From Comamonadaceae bacterium (GTDB taxonomy: Bacteria; Pseudomonadota; Gammaproteobacteria; Burkholderiales; Burkholderiaceae_C), in NCBI GenBank assembly GCA_947374485.1, contig CANCCF010000018.1:1-41988 (forward strand): a stretch of 41,988 nucleotides of DNA, in the 5' to 3' direction. The translations under genes and the position numbers were made by a program. This document shows, one piece after another, positions 7,320-15,700 of the stretch (position 1 is its first letter; each line of letters begins with the position of its first letter). The notes under the pieces were generated by a model that saw only the letters and a list, made by a program, of their open reading frames with translations, ran no database searches and was not told the origin of the DNA.

Positions 7320-8591
7320 TTAAGCCTTCGCCAGCTCCGGCATCTCCGGCATGGCGATCTGGTGGTTCACGCTGAACTGGTAGTCGCGAAAGATGTGCTC
7401 GGCGCTGAGCTCCATGTACGTGCCATCGGCCAGCTTGTAACTGGTGTCCTTCAGCCGGTTGGTGGTGCTGCCACAGGTCCAGCAGTTGTAGTTGCGCATG
7501 TGGGTGCACAGGCAGGTCTTGTCCGTCACCGAGATGTTCTTGCCATCCGGGTGGATCTTGATCTGCTCGTTGTAGGCGTTGATGTAGGCGCAGCCGCCCG
7601 AGCCGTCGAGCAGGTAGCCGTAGGCCTCGCAGTTGGGGCGGATGCCGGAGCCAATGGCGGGCGTGCTTTTGAGCATGCGCATGGGGTAGCCGGTGGGCGA
7701 GACGGTGTTGACAATGATGTCTTCCTCGCTGGCGCGGAAGTACTCCTGCTTCACTTTGGAGGGCAGGCCGCACTCGTGGGCCACGGTAAAGCGCGTGGCC
7801 ACCTGCACGGCGGAGGCGCCAATTTCCATGAAGTTCACGGCATCGGTACCGGTGAAGATGCCGCCTGCGGCCACCAGCGGAATGTCGAGCTTCTCGGTAT
7901 CGATATAGGCCTTGATTTCCTTCACGATGGTGGCCAGGTCGTACTGCGCCCAGTCCAGCCCAAAGCCCAGGTGGCCACCGGCCAGCGGGCCTTCGATGAT
8001 GATGAAGTCTGGCAGGCGGTTCAGGCGCGAAGTCTTGCGCAAAAACAGCTGCAGCGCACGCACCGATGACACGATGATGCCCAGCTTGGCATCGCGAAAG
8101 CGTGGGTGGTCGGCCATCAGGGCGAACGAGCCCAGGTGCAAACCGGCGCTCAGCGTAATGCCGTCAATGCCCGCGTCCAGCGAAGAGTTCAGGCGCACCT
8201 GCAAGGTTTCTTTGGGCCCGTTCATGGTCAGCTTTTCCATGCAGTTCACAAACACCATGCCGGGGCCTTTTTTGGCCTGCATGGTTTTGCCCACGTGCAG
8301 CCGGGTGGCCTCGGCCAGGCGGCCCAGGTCGAACTGCACCAGGCTCTTGTCGGAGTTGTCGATGTTGTGCTTGTAGAGCTTGGTCTTTTCCTTGACGAAG
8401 CTGGTGTCAAAGCGGCGGTCGGAGACGTCTTGCACCATGGCGTCGGAGATGTGGCCTATGCCACCCAGACGGGCTGCCTCCAGTGCCAGCTCGGCCGTGG
8501 AAATGTCCACGCCCATGCCACCAATCATGATGGGCACCAGTTCCTGTGTGCCAAAACGCAGCCGAAAATCATCTAGTCGTTTCATTGCCAT
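7320..8591 (-). CDS. Nitronate monooxygenase-family flavoprotein with C-terminal cysteine cluster
   Basis: The 423-residue product has the 2-nitropropane dioxygenase/NMO barrel: PIMIGGMGVDIS near 20-31, GGHLGF with the candidate catalytic His207, and the FMN phosphate-binding part VAAGGIFTGTDAVNFMEIGA near 240-259. Common NMO enzymes are about 320-350 residues; this one continues with a Cys-rich tail, Cys360-x-Cys362-x7-Cys370-x2-Cys373, that could hold zinc or an iron-sulfur centre. ATG 8591 (MAMKR) and ATG 8585 are both possible starts. It is divergent from greB. The family oxidises nitronates or acts as a flavin-dependent enoyl reductase or oxidase; the substrate is unknown here. Confidence 0.82.
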   Translation of the reverse strand: MAMKRLDDFRLRFGTQELVPIMIGGMGVDISTAELALEAARLGGIGHISDAMVQDVSDRRFDTSFVKEKTKLYKHNIDNSDKSLVQFDLGRLAEATRLHVGKTMQAKKGPGMVFVNCMEKLTMNGPKETLQVRLNSSLDAGIDGITLSAGLHLGSFALMADHPRFRDAKLGIIVSSVRALQLFLRKTSRLNRLPDFIIIEGPLAGGHLGFGLDWAQYDLATIVKEIKAYIDTEKLDIPLVAAGGIFTGTDAVNFMEIGASAVQVATRFTVAHECGLPSKVKQEYFRASEEDIIVNTVSPTGYPMRMLKSTPAIGSGIRPNCEAYGYLLDGSGGCAYINAYNEQIKIHPDGKNISVTDKTCLCTHMRNYNCWTCGSTTNRLKDTSYKLADGTYMELSAEHIFRDYQFSVNHQIAMPEMPELAKA

Positions 8592-8797
8592 CCCGTTCGG
8601 GGTCTCAAAATGCGGTTCAAAAAGTGGGCTTGCCCGGTTGCCTGCTGGCCCTGACCCCAGTCGGGACAGCCAGAGTGGATTATCAGGCACCCCGCTGCCT
8701 GCGCCCACGCAGTAGGGCTAAGAAACCATTTTATGGCCCCGGTTGCAGGGCCGTGGCCCCAGCCCGCTTGGTCGGGCGCGCTGCTACAGTCAAGGCC

Positions 8798-9358
8798 ATG
8801 AGCAAGGCCTTTACCAAAGAGTCCGAGGATGCGGATGACGACGAGCTGCAACTCCCCGCGGTTCCCTCGGGCGGCAAGAACTACATCACGCCGCAGGGCT
8901 ATGCCGCGCTCAAAGCCGAACTGCTGGACCTGATCGACAACGAGCGCCCCAAGGTGGTGGAGGTGGTGCATTGGGCTGCCAGCAACGGTGACCGCTCGGA
9001 AAACGGCGATTACCTGTATGGCAAAAAGCGCCTGCGCGAGATTGACCGGCGCATCCGTTTTCTGACCAAGCGCCTGGAGATCGCCGAGATGGCCGACCCG
9101 GCTGTGCACCACGGCAATGGGCAGATTTTTTTCGGTGCCACCGTCACCTATGTGGATGACGCCGGGGTGGAGCGCACGGTGCGCATCATCGGAATTGACG
9201 AAGCCGACAGTTCCAAAGGCGAGGTGAGCTGGATTTCGCCGATTGCCCGCACCCTGCTCAAGGCCCGGGTGGGCGATGAGCTGAAATTGGTCACGCCCGA
9301 TCGAGTGGCGAATATCGAGGTGCTGGCCGTGCACTACCCAGCCCCTGCAAGTTCCTGA
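8798..9358 (+). CDS. greB: Transcription elongation factor GreB
   Basis: The 186-residue protein binds RNA polymerase through the secondary channel and stimulates cleavage of backtracked RNA. The N-terminal coiled coil contains the GreB-specific stretch NGDRSENGDYLYGKKRLREI with acidic residues at the tip, followed by the FKBP-like C-terminal half (IFFGATVTYVDD, GEVSWISPIARTLL). A 20-residue acidic leader (SEDADDDE) precedes the Gre domain. ATG 8798 has no clear ribosome site, but a TACAGT hexamer lies 7 bases before it, so a very short or absent leader is possible. The frame is open further upstream, but that part has no family similarity. It converges on spoT with 9 bases between stops. Confidence 0.93.
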   Translation: MSKAFTKESEDADDDELQLPAVPSGGKNYITPQGYAALKAELLDLIDNERPKVVEVVHWAASNGDRSENGDYLYGKKRLREIDRRIRFLTKRLEIAEMADPAVHHGNGQIFFGATVTYVDDAGVERTVRIIGIDEADSSKGEVSWISPIARTLLKARVGDELKLVTPDRVANIEVLAVHYPAPASS

Positions 9359-9367
9359 AGGCGCTGC

Positions 9368-11611
9368 CTATGCGTTGACGACGCTGCCGTTGCGAACTGC
9401 CTTGAGCACGCTGGGCGCGCGGCGCAGGTTGCGCAGGGCGGTGTCCAGGTGCGTCTTGTCGCGCACCGCCACCAGAAAGCGCAGCTCGCGCGCCTCCTGC
9501 CCGCCTTCCTGGCCCATGTCGATGTCGATGATGTCGGCTTCGGCCGCAGCCAGCGCCGTGGCCATCTTGGCCAGCATGCCCTTGCTGTTCTTGACGGTGA
9601 CGGTGATGCCGGTCTTGAAGGAGCGCACCGGGTCTTCCGACCAGTCCACGCCAATAAAACGCTCGGCGTCCTTGGATTTCAGTTTGCGTGCCACCGGGCA
9701 GTCTGTCTGGTGCACCACCAGGCCTTCGCCACGCCCGAGATAGCCCAGGATCTTGTCGCCGGGAATGGGGCGGCAGCACTGGGCGAACTGCACCGAGGCG
9801 CTCTCGCTGCCGTCCAGCGTGAGTGCGCCACCCACTCCCGACTCGTGGGCAGTGAAGCGCTCGCGCGTGAGCAACAGGGCATCGGGCTTGTGACCGGACT
9901 CGGTCAGCAACAGCACCAGGCGCTTGGCCACGATGTTGGCAATGCGTTTGCCAAGACCAATGTCGGTAAGCAGTTCGTGGCGCGTCTTGTTGCCGCTGAA
10001 GCGCAGCAGCTTGTCCCAGATGGGGTTGTAGGCCGGGTCGTTGTCGGGCAGGGCCTCGAAGCCTTCGGAGCGCAGGGCCTGCCGCAGCAGCCGTTCACCC
10101 AGGCTTTCGGACTCGGTCTGCTCCATGGTTTTGAGGTGGTGGCGGATCTTGGAGCGGGCGCGCCCGGTGCGCACAAAGTCCAGCCAGTTGGGGTTGGGCG
10201 AGGACACTTGGGCGGTGACCACCTCCACCACATCGCCGTTTTTCAGCTCGGTGCGCAGTGGCACTTGCTCGCCGTTGATGCGCGCGGCCACCGTGCGGTC
10301 GCCTACGTTGCTGTGAATGGCATAGGCAAAGTCGACCACCGTGGCGCCACGCGGCAGGGCCAGGATTTGCGTCTTGGGCGTGAACACATAGACCGCATCG
10401 GGGAACAGGTCGACCTTCACATGGTCCCAGAACTCGGCGGCGTCGCGGGTTTCGTCCTGGATGTCCAGGAGCGACTGCAGCCACTGGTTGCCGGTGCGGT
10501 CGGCATTCAGGTCGTTGGGGTGGTTGGCCTTGTACAGCCAGTGCGCCGCCACGCCGGACTCGGCGACCAGGTGCATGGCCTCGGTGCGCATCTGGAACTC
10601 CACATTGATACCGGCCGGGCCCACCAGCGTGGTGTGCAGCGACTGGTAGCGGTTGACCTTGGCAATCGCAATATGGTCCTTGAACTTGCCGGGAACGGGT
10701 TTGTAGAGCTGGTGCAACAGGCCCAGCGCCTTGTAGCAGTCAATCACCGTGGGCACCAGCACGCGCAGGCCATAGATGTCGGTCACCTGGGCAAAGCTCA
10801 GGTGCTTGGACTGCATCTTCTTGAAGATGGAATACAGCGTTTTTTCGCGCCCGGCAATGCGCACCGGCATCTCGGCGGCGGCAAACACGGCCTCCACTTC
10901 TTTCTGCACCTTCTGGATCAGGTCACGGCGGCGGCTGCGCGCCTTGGCCACGGCCTTGGTCAGAATGGCGTAGCGCCAGGGTTTCAAATGCTTGAAGGAC
11001 AGGTCCTGCAGCTCGCGGTAGGTGCTGTTGAGGCCCAGGCGGTGCGCAATCGGCGCGTACACGTCCAGCGTTTCGGAGGCAATGCGGCCCCATTTGGAGC
11101 GCGGCATGTCCGACAGGGTGCGCATATTGTGCGAGCGGTCGGCCAGCTTGATGAGGATGACGCGCACATCGCGCGCCATGGCCAGCAGCATCTTGCGGAA
11201 GGACTCGGCCTGGTTCTCTTCACGCGTGTTGAACTGCAGCTTGTCGAGCTTGGTCAGGCCGTCCACCAGCTCGGCCACGGGTGAGCCAAAGCGCTCGATC
11301 AGCTCCACCTTGGTGATGCCGCAGTCTTCCATGGCGTCGTGCAACAGCGCGGCCATCAGGGCCTGGGCGTCGAGCTTCCATTCGGTGCACTGCAGGGCCA
11401 CCGCAATCGGGTGTGTGATGTAGGGCTCGCCGTTGTTGCGCAGCTGGCCCAGGTGGGCCTGGTCGGCAAAACGGTAGGCCATGCGCACCTGCTCCACGTC
11501 GCCCGCGGACAGGTAGTCCAGCTTGGCGGTGAGTGCGGCAAAACTGGCGGACGCGGCATTGGCAACCGCCGTGTTGACGGCGGGTGGCGGGGTGGTAATG
11601 GCTTTGCCCAT
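9368..11611 (-). CDS. spoT: Bifunctional (p)ppGpp synthetase/hydrolase SpoT
   Basis: The 747-residue protein has the full Rel/SpoT layout: an HD hydrolase domain with intact metal residues (FADQAH at 48-53, His67, His91-Asp92 followed by AMED), the synthetase domain around 230-360 (YGLRVLVPT, NRYQSLHTT), a TGS domain around 400-460 (VYVFTPKTQILALPRGATVV) and a C-terminal ACT domain (ITVTVKNSKGMLAKMATALA). An intact HD domain marks it as able to degrade as well as make (p)ppGpp. I chose ATG 11611 by family alignment; the frame is open further upstream and no strong ribosome site is visible. An intrinsic terminator separates it from rpoZ, so it needs its own promoter within about 55 bases. Confidence 0.95.
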   Translation of the reverse strand: MGKAITTPPPAVNTAVANAASASFAALTAKLDYLSAGDVEQVRMAYRFADQAHLGQLRNNGEPYITHPIAVALQCTEWKLDAQALMAALLHDAMEDCGITKVELIERFGSPVAELVDGLTKLDKLQFNTREENQAESFRKMLLAMARDVRVILIKLADRSHNMRTLSDMPRSKWGRIASETLDVYAPIAHRLGLNSTYRELQDLSFKHLKPWRYAILTKAVAKARSRRRDLIQKVQKEVEAVFAAAEMPVRIAGREKTLYSIFKKMQSKHLSFAQVTDIYGLRVLVPTVIDCYKALGLLHQLYKPVPGKFKDHIAIAKVNRYQSLHTTLVGPAGINVEFQMRTEAMHLVAESGVAAHWLYKANHPNDLNADRTGNQWLQSLLDIQDETRDAAEFWDHVKVDLFPDAVYVFTPKTQILALPRGATVVDFAYAIHSNVGDRTVAARINGEQVPLRTELKNGDVVEVVTAQVSSPNPNWLDFVRTGRARSKIRHHLKTMEQTESESLGERLLRQALRSEGFEALPDNDPAYNPIWDKLLRFSGNKTRHELLTDIGLGKRIANIVAKRLVLLLTESGHKPDALLLTRERFTAHESGVGGALTLDGSESASVQFAQCCRPIPGDKILGYLGRGEGLVVHQTDCPVARKLKSKDAERFIGVDWSEDPVRSFKTGITVTVKNSKGMLAKMATALAAAEADIIDIDMGQEGGQEARELRFLVAVRDKTHLDTALRNLRRAPSVLKAVRNGSVVNA

Positions 11612-11666
11612 GCTGCAAATGTAGCGCAGGCACCAAGGCCCTGCCGGGCGCAAATGTCCGGGCGAA

Positions 11667-11692
11667 AAAAAACACCGCAAGCGGTGTTTTTT
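11667..11692. terminator. Bidirectional intrinsic terminator after gmk-rpoZ
   Basis: A perfect inverted repeat of 12-base arms (11667-11678 and 11681-11692) with a 2-base AA centre has a GC core CACCGC/GCGGTG and A/T runs on both outer sides. It lies 18 bases past the rpoZ stop on the minus strand, so it ends the gmk-rpoZ transcript before spoT. The flanking runs would allow it to work in both directions. Confidence 0.85.
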
Positions 11693-11709
11693 GCTGGTGC
11701 CGGGTGTGC

Positions 11710-11913
11710 TTACAGGGGCACTTTTTTCAGCATCTCGATGCCCACCTTGCCGGCTGCGATTTCGCGCAGGGCGGTCACGCCGGGCTTGTTCTTGCTCTCG
11801 ATCTTGGCCGTGTGGCCCTGGCTGAGCATGCGTGCGCGGTAGGTGGCAGCCAGCACGAGCTGGAAGCGGTTGGGGATTTTTTCCAGGCAATCTTCAACGG
11901 TAATACGGGCCAT
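11710..11913 (-). CDS. rpoZ: DNA-directed RNA polymerase omega subunit
   Basis: The 67-residue product is the omega subunit, which helps fold and recruit the beta' subunit. The signature segments ARITVEDCLEKIPNRFQLVL and ARMLSQGHTAKIESKNKP are clear, and the length is standard for this group. ATG 11913 is preceded by GGAG at 7 bases. It follows gmk by 15 bases and is co-transcribed with it, ending at an intrinsic terminator. Confidence 0.96.
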   Translation of the reverse strand: MARITVEDCLEKIPNRFQLVLAATYRARMLSQGHTAKIESKNKPGVTALREIAAGKVGIEMLKKVPL

Positions 11914-11928
11914 GAATGTCTCCAAGTC

Positions 11929-12555
11929 TTAAGGGATGTGCAGCGCTTTGAAAGTTTCGGCCCGGGCACGGCGCTGTGCCGAAAACTTGAGCCGCTGCGA
12001 ATGGACAATGGCTTTCAGGTCGAAGAGCGCACGGTCAAACAGCTCGTTGATTATAACGAAGTCGAATTTGTCGGCATGGATCACCTCGGCCTGCGCGTTC
12101 TTCATGCGCAGCTCGATGATGTCGGGCGCGTCCTCGCCGCGCCGCTCCAGCCGCGAGCGCAGCTCGTCCCAGCTCGGCGGCAGGATGAAGATGCACACCG
12201 CGTTGGTGAAGATGTTCTTGATCTGCAGCGCACCCTGAAAATCGATTTCCAGAATCACGTCCGCCCCTTGGGCCATGCGCTCCTCAATCGCCTTCTTGGA
12301 GGTGCCGTAGCGCTGGTTGTGCACATGGGCCCATTCCACAAACGCGTCATTGGCCACCATGGCGTCGAACTCGCCGGGCGAGACAAAGAAGTATTCGCGC
12401 CCATGCTTTTCCTGGCCGCGCGGTGCGCGGGTGGTGTGGGAGACCGAGGGCTGTACGTGGGAGTCAAGCTCCAGCAGCGCCTTGACCAGACTGGACTTGC
12501 CCGCCCCGCTGGGGGCTGCAACGACAAAAAGGTTACCGGGGTAGTCCATGGACAT
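11929..12555 (-). CDS. gmk: Guanylate kinase
   Basis: The 208-residue enzyme phosphorylates GMP to GDP. The P-loop APSGAGKSS is at about residues 14-22, followed by the GMP-binding stretch SVSHTTRAPRGQEKHGREYF, and VILEIDFQGALQIK (Walker B region). ATG 12555 (MSMDYPGN) is used; ATG 12549 is an alternative. It leads the gmk-rpoZ unit. In related genomes yicC is often directly upstream; here two secreted-protein genes on the plus strand intervene. Confidence 0.96.
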   Translation of the reverse strand: MSMDYPGNLFVVAAPSGAGKSSLVKALLELDSHVQPSVSHTTRAPRGQEKHGREYFFVSPGEFDAMVANDAFVEWAHVHNQRYGTSKKAIEERMAQGADVILEIDFQGALQIKNIFTNAVCIFILPPSWDELRSRLERRGEDAPDIIELRMKNAQAEVIHADKFDFVIINELFDRALFDLKAIVHSQRLKFSAQRRARAETFKALHIP

Positions 12556-12594
12556 GGCTTGTGGGCGTGTGCTGCGGATGGCTGGAGTCGGCCT

Positions 12595-12600
12595 ATTCTA
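12595..12600 (-). promoter_or_regulatory. Possible -10 box for gmk
   Basis: TAGAAT on the minus strand stands about 40 bases before the gmk start, in the short divergent gap before the nucleotidase gene. No good -35 hexamer is seen 16-18 bases upstream, so this is a tentative call. Confidence 0.3.
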
Positions 12601-12673
12601 AGTGCATGCTACGGGTGACTTGCCGCCATGTCTGCGCCCGCCTGTCACGAAATATTCATGCGAAGTTTTTAGC

Positions 12674-15082
12674 ATGAACCTTTTTCAACCCTTCCATCAC
12701 GCCATGTCCAAAATCCAAGAAACCCCCTTTGCGGGCAGATTCAAGACCTTTGCCTGGCCACTCGGCGCAGCGCTCGTCAGCACGGCCATACTTTTCGGAT
12801 GCGGCGGAAGCTCCACTGGCTCGGGAGTCAACCTCAGTGGGGTGGCCGCAACCGGAGCGGCCATGGCCAATGCCAAGGTCAGCGCCAGCTGCCCAGGCGG
12901 CTCGGGCAGCTCCACCACCAACGCGGACGGCAGCTTTTCCCTGCCCGTGTCCGGCGGCGCACTTCCCTGCCTGATTGAGGCAGACGATGGTGTGCGCAAA
13001 CTGCATTCGGTGGCCACGGGCACCCCATTTGCCAATGTCACTCCCTTGACCGAACAGCTGGTCGCCTCGTTGTCGCAGGGCACGGCCGACACGGCGTCAT
13101 TTTTTGCTGCGTTCGGCGCCAGCAATGTCAATTGGATCAGCAGCGACAAGATCAGCGCAGCGCACCAAAAGGTGCTGGACGATCTGCAGGGCAAGGGTTT
13201 TGATGTCAGCAAAGTCGGCGATCTGATCAAGGACAGGCTGGTTGCCAAAACCGCATCGCAGGACGGCAACGACTACGACAAGCTGCTGGACCGGGTGGCA
13301 GTGACTCCTGTGAGCGTGAAGCTCATCGCCCTGAACGATTTCCATGGCAACATTGAACCCACTTCCCAAACCAACGGGGGCTCCATGGTGCTGCCCGATG
13401 GCGGCGCGGGCACCAAGGTTGCGGTGGGCGGCGCCGCCTACCTGGCCAGCACCGTCAAGGCACTCCAGGCCAAGAACGCGAACAATATTGTGGTGGGTGC
13501 CGGCGACTTGATCAGTGCATCGCCATTCGCTTCTGCCATCACCCATGACGAAGCCTCGGTGGATATCCTGAACCAGATCGGTATGGAGGTTTCCTCGGTC
13601 GGCAACCATGAATTCGATCGTGGCATCGCCGAATTGCAGCGCATGCAAAACGGCGGCTGCCTCCCGGCCGCAGGCACCCAGGGTGTGGTGGGCAAGGACA
13701 CCTGCCTGGTGGATGGCACCTTCAGCGGCGCGAAATACAAGTATCTGACGGCCAACGTGGTCAACACCACTACCAACAAGCCCCTGTTTGCCGCCACCTA
13801 CGTGAAGCGCTTCGGCACCGTCAGCGTGGGTTTCATCGGCCTGACCTTGCAAGGCACTTCCCAGCTGGTGACCTCCTCTGGCGTGGCGGGTTACCGCTTT
13901 GATGAAGAGTCCGCCACCATCAACAAATACGCCAGCAAACTCAAGGAAGACGGCGTAACGGCGGTGGTGGTGCTGATTCACCAGGGTGGGCAAACCATGG
14001 CCACCACCATCAACGACAAGTCCTGCCCGGGCTTCAGCGGTGACATCACACCCATTCTGGACAAGATCAACAGCAAGGTGGATGTCGTCGTCAGCGGCCA
14101 CACCCACCAGGAATATGTCTGCAACTACCCGGCCAAGGCAGCTGGCAAGAACATCCTGATCACATCCACCGGTTTTTACGGTGGCGCAGTGAGCGAAATT
14201 GACCTGAGCCTGCAACCCAACCGGGGCCTGCTCAGCGCCAGCGCCAACACCGTCCCCGTGATTCGCAAAACCGGCACTTTCACCACCTCCGGCAGCGACG
14301 TGAACAATTCGGTTGTGCCCGCCGACTTTGTCTCTGCCGTGGTGGACCGGGACAGCGCGATTGACGCGCTGGTCACCCGGTACGTCAACCTTTCCAAGGT
14401 CGCCGGCGCGCAGGCCGTGGGCAGCATCACCGAAAGCATAAACCGTGCGCTGTTGCCCTCCACCACAACCCGCGACGAATCCACCGAGGGTGCCCTGGGC
14501 GCCCTGATGGCCGATACCTACAAATCCGGCGTGCCGGGTGGGGCTGACATTGCCTTTGTGAACCCGGGCAGCGTGCGGGCCGACCTGACCTACACGGGCA
14601 GCGGAGCCGTGACCTTCAGCAACCTGGCAACAATCGAACCCTTTGGCAACACACTGGTCACGCTGAATCTGACCGGGGCGCAAATCCTTCGCCTGCTGGA
14701 ACAGCAGTGGGAAGCGCCCAACAACACGGCCAAATTCAACACCGCCACGGGTGCTGTGGGGCGCTTGCTGCTGGTTTCCAACGGCTTCACCTATACCTAT
14801 GACAATAACCAGCCTGCTGGCGCCGCCTCCGGTACAGGGGCACGCGTGGTGGTGAGCTCGATGCGCCTCAATGGTGTTGCGATCGACCCGGCCAAGACCT
14901 ACAAAATTGCCACCAACAGTTTCCTGGGAACCGGCAAAGGGGGCGACAATTTCACCGTCATGGCCTTGCAGGGCAGCAATGTGGTGGACACCAAGATCCT
15001 CGACCTGGACGCTTTCATCGACTATTTCAGGGTCAATTCGCCAGTGAGCCCGCCCGCTGCGCGAATCACCCGCCAGAATTAA
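12674..15082 (+). CDS. Exported 5'-nucleotidase-family metallophosphatase lipoprotein
   Basis: The 802-residue product has a hydrophobic signal ending in the lipobox-like AILFGC (Cys43), then about 170 residues of Ala/Gly-rich and helical sequence, then the two UshA/5'-nucleotidase domains. Metal-binding motifs are intact: NDFHGN (Asp222, His224), GAGDLI (Asp278), GNHEFDRG (Asn311, His312) and SGHTHQEY near 475. The C-terminal substrate domain shows NPGSVRADL and IEPFGNTLVTLNLTG. It probably hydrolyses nucleotides or related phosphoesters outside the inner membrane. ATG 12674 has a weak GAAG site; ATG 12704 would give a more normal signal. It stands divergent from gmk and breaks the usual gmk-yicC neighbourhood. 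Confidence 0.85.
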   Translation: MNLFQPFHHAMSKIQETPFAGRFKTFAWPLGAALVSTAILFGCGGSSTGSGVNLSGVAATGAAMANAKVSASCPGGSGSSTTNADGSFSLPVSGGALPCLIEADDGVRKLHSVATGTPFANVTPLTEQLVASLSQGTADTASFFAAFGASNVNWISSDKISAAHQKVLDDLQGKGFDVSKVGDLIKDRLVAKTASQDGNDYDKLLDRVAVTPVSVKLIALNDFHGNIEPTSQTNGGSMVLPDGGAGTKVAVGGAAYLASTVKALQAKNANNIVVGAGDLISASPFASAITHDEASVDILNQIGMEVSSVGNHEFDRGIAELQRMQNGGCLPAAGTQGVVGKDTCLVDGTFSGAKYKYLTANVVNTTTNKPLFAATYVKRFGTVSVGFIGLTLQGTSQLVTSSGVAGYRFDEESATINKYASKLKEDGVTAVVVLIHQGGQTMATTINDKSCPGFSGDITPILDKINSKVDVVVSGHTHQEYVCNYPAKAAGKNILITSTGFYGGAVSEIDLSLQPNRGLLSASANTVPVIRKTGTFTTSGSDVNNSVVPADFVSAVVDRDSAIDALVTRYVNLSKVAGAQAVGSITESINRALLPSTTTRDESTEGALGALMADTYKSGVPGGADIAFVNPGSVRADLTYTGSGAVTFSNLATIEPFGNTLVTLNLTGAQILRLLEQQWEAPNNTAKFNTATGAVGRLLLVSNGFTYTYDNNQPAGAASGTGARVVVSSMRLNGVAIDPAKTYKIATNSFLGTGKGGDNFTVMALQGSNVVDTKILDLDAFIDYFRVNSPVSPPAARITRQN

Positions 15083-15087
15083 CCAGA

Positions 15088-15102
15088 CACCGGCAGCCGG
15101 TG
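15088..15102 (+). terminator. Weak hairpin after the nucleotidase gene
   Basis: CACCGG and CCGGTG arms flank CAG, beginning 5 bases past the stop codon. It is followed by CTGTTT rather than a full T-run, so it is a weak terminator or a 3'-end stabiliser. Confidence 0.4.
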
Positions 15103-15123
15103 CTGTTTCGGCCCGAAAATCAA

Positions 15124-15147
15124 GGCCCCGTTGGTGACAGCGGGGCC
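15124..15147 (+). terminator. GC-rich hairpin between the nucleotidase and the small secreted protein
   Basis: GGCCCCG (15124-15130) pairs with CGGGGCC (15141-15147) around a 10-base loop, followed by GTTTCCC. It is probably the terminator of the nucleotidase gene. It also ends only 7 bases before the next start codon, so it could hide that start from ribosomes. Confidence 0.5.
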
Positions 15148-15154
15148 GTTTCCC

Positions 15155-15661
15155 ATGACCTTCAAAACCTTCTTCTTTTGTTTAGCAATGCTTGCTGGCA
15201 TGGCCCACAGCGCCAGTGGCGCCAGTTTGGATCTGCAAAAGCAGCATTCGCTGGAGGCCGCTTCCAAAGAAGCCCAGGACCTTTGCTACACGCTGATCTA
15301 CCGCGATACCAACGCCTATGCGCAGTGTGTGCGCAAGCTGCGGGATGAAAAGAAAGCCAAGCCCCTGGAAGCGCTAGGGGTGACGTATTTCGGCTTTGTG
15401 GGTGCGCTCAGTTACATGCGCGTCAGTCAGGAGGGCACGGACCAGATCGCCTATGAATTCCTGCAATCTGCCCTGGGCATGCAAAAGAAACTGGGGATTG
15501 GTGACGAAGCGCTGTGCAGCACTGTGCCAGGCAACTGCCCCGTGCGCATGGCCCAGGGCAGGCAACTCATGGCCAATCCACCCCAAAAGATTCCCATGCG
15601 GATGCAGTGCGTTGCCGGGGTTTGCAGACTGGTGCCTGCGGCGGACGCGGGCGCTCCCTGA
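15155..15661 (+). CDS. Hypothetical exported protein
   Basis: The 168-residue product begins with a signal peptide (MTFKTFFFCLAMLAGMAHSA, cleavage near SGA at about 22). The mature part is alpha-helical and has six cysteines: DLCYTLIY, YAQCVRKL, ALCSTVPGNCPVRM and MQCVAGVCRL, so two or three disulfides are likely. I do not recognise the family. No ribosome site precedes ATG 15155; a strong hairpin does. It follows the nucleotidase gene by 72 bases on the same strand, but hairpins between them suggest separate or attenuated expression. Confidence 0.6.
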   Translation: MTFKTFFFCLAMLAGMAHSASGASLDLQKQHSLEAASKEAQDLCYTLIYRDTNAYAQCVRKLRDEKKAKPLEALGVTYFGFVGALSYMRVSQEGTDQIAYEFLQSALGMQKKLGIGDEALCSTVPGNCPVRMAQGRQLMANPPQKIPMRMQCVAGVCRLVPAADAGAP

Positions 15662-15700
15662 GGGCACACAGGGCGGCTTTGGCAGACGGCCCGGCAAACC

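Noticed and set aside
9449..11284. 611-codon plus-strand open frame
   Set aside because: Antisense to spoT; no domain or ribosome site.
11612..11890. N-terminal extension of spoT in the open frame
   Set aside because: The extension runs through the gmk-rpoZ terminator and into rpoZ and has no family similarity.
13097..14683. 528-codon minus-strand open frame
   Set aside because: Antisense to the nucleotidase gene, whose metal motifs are intact.
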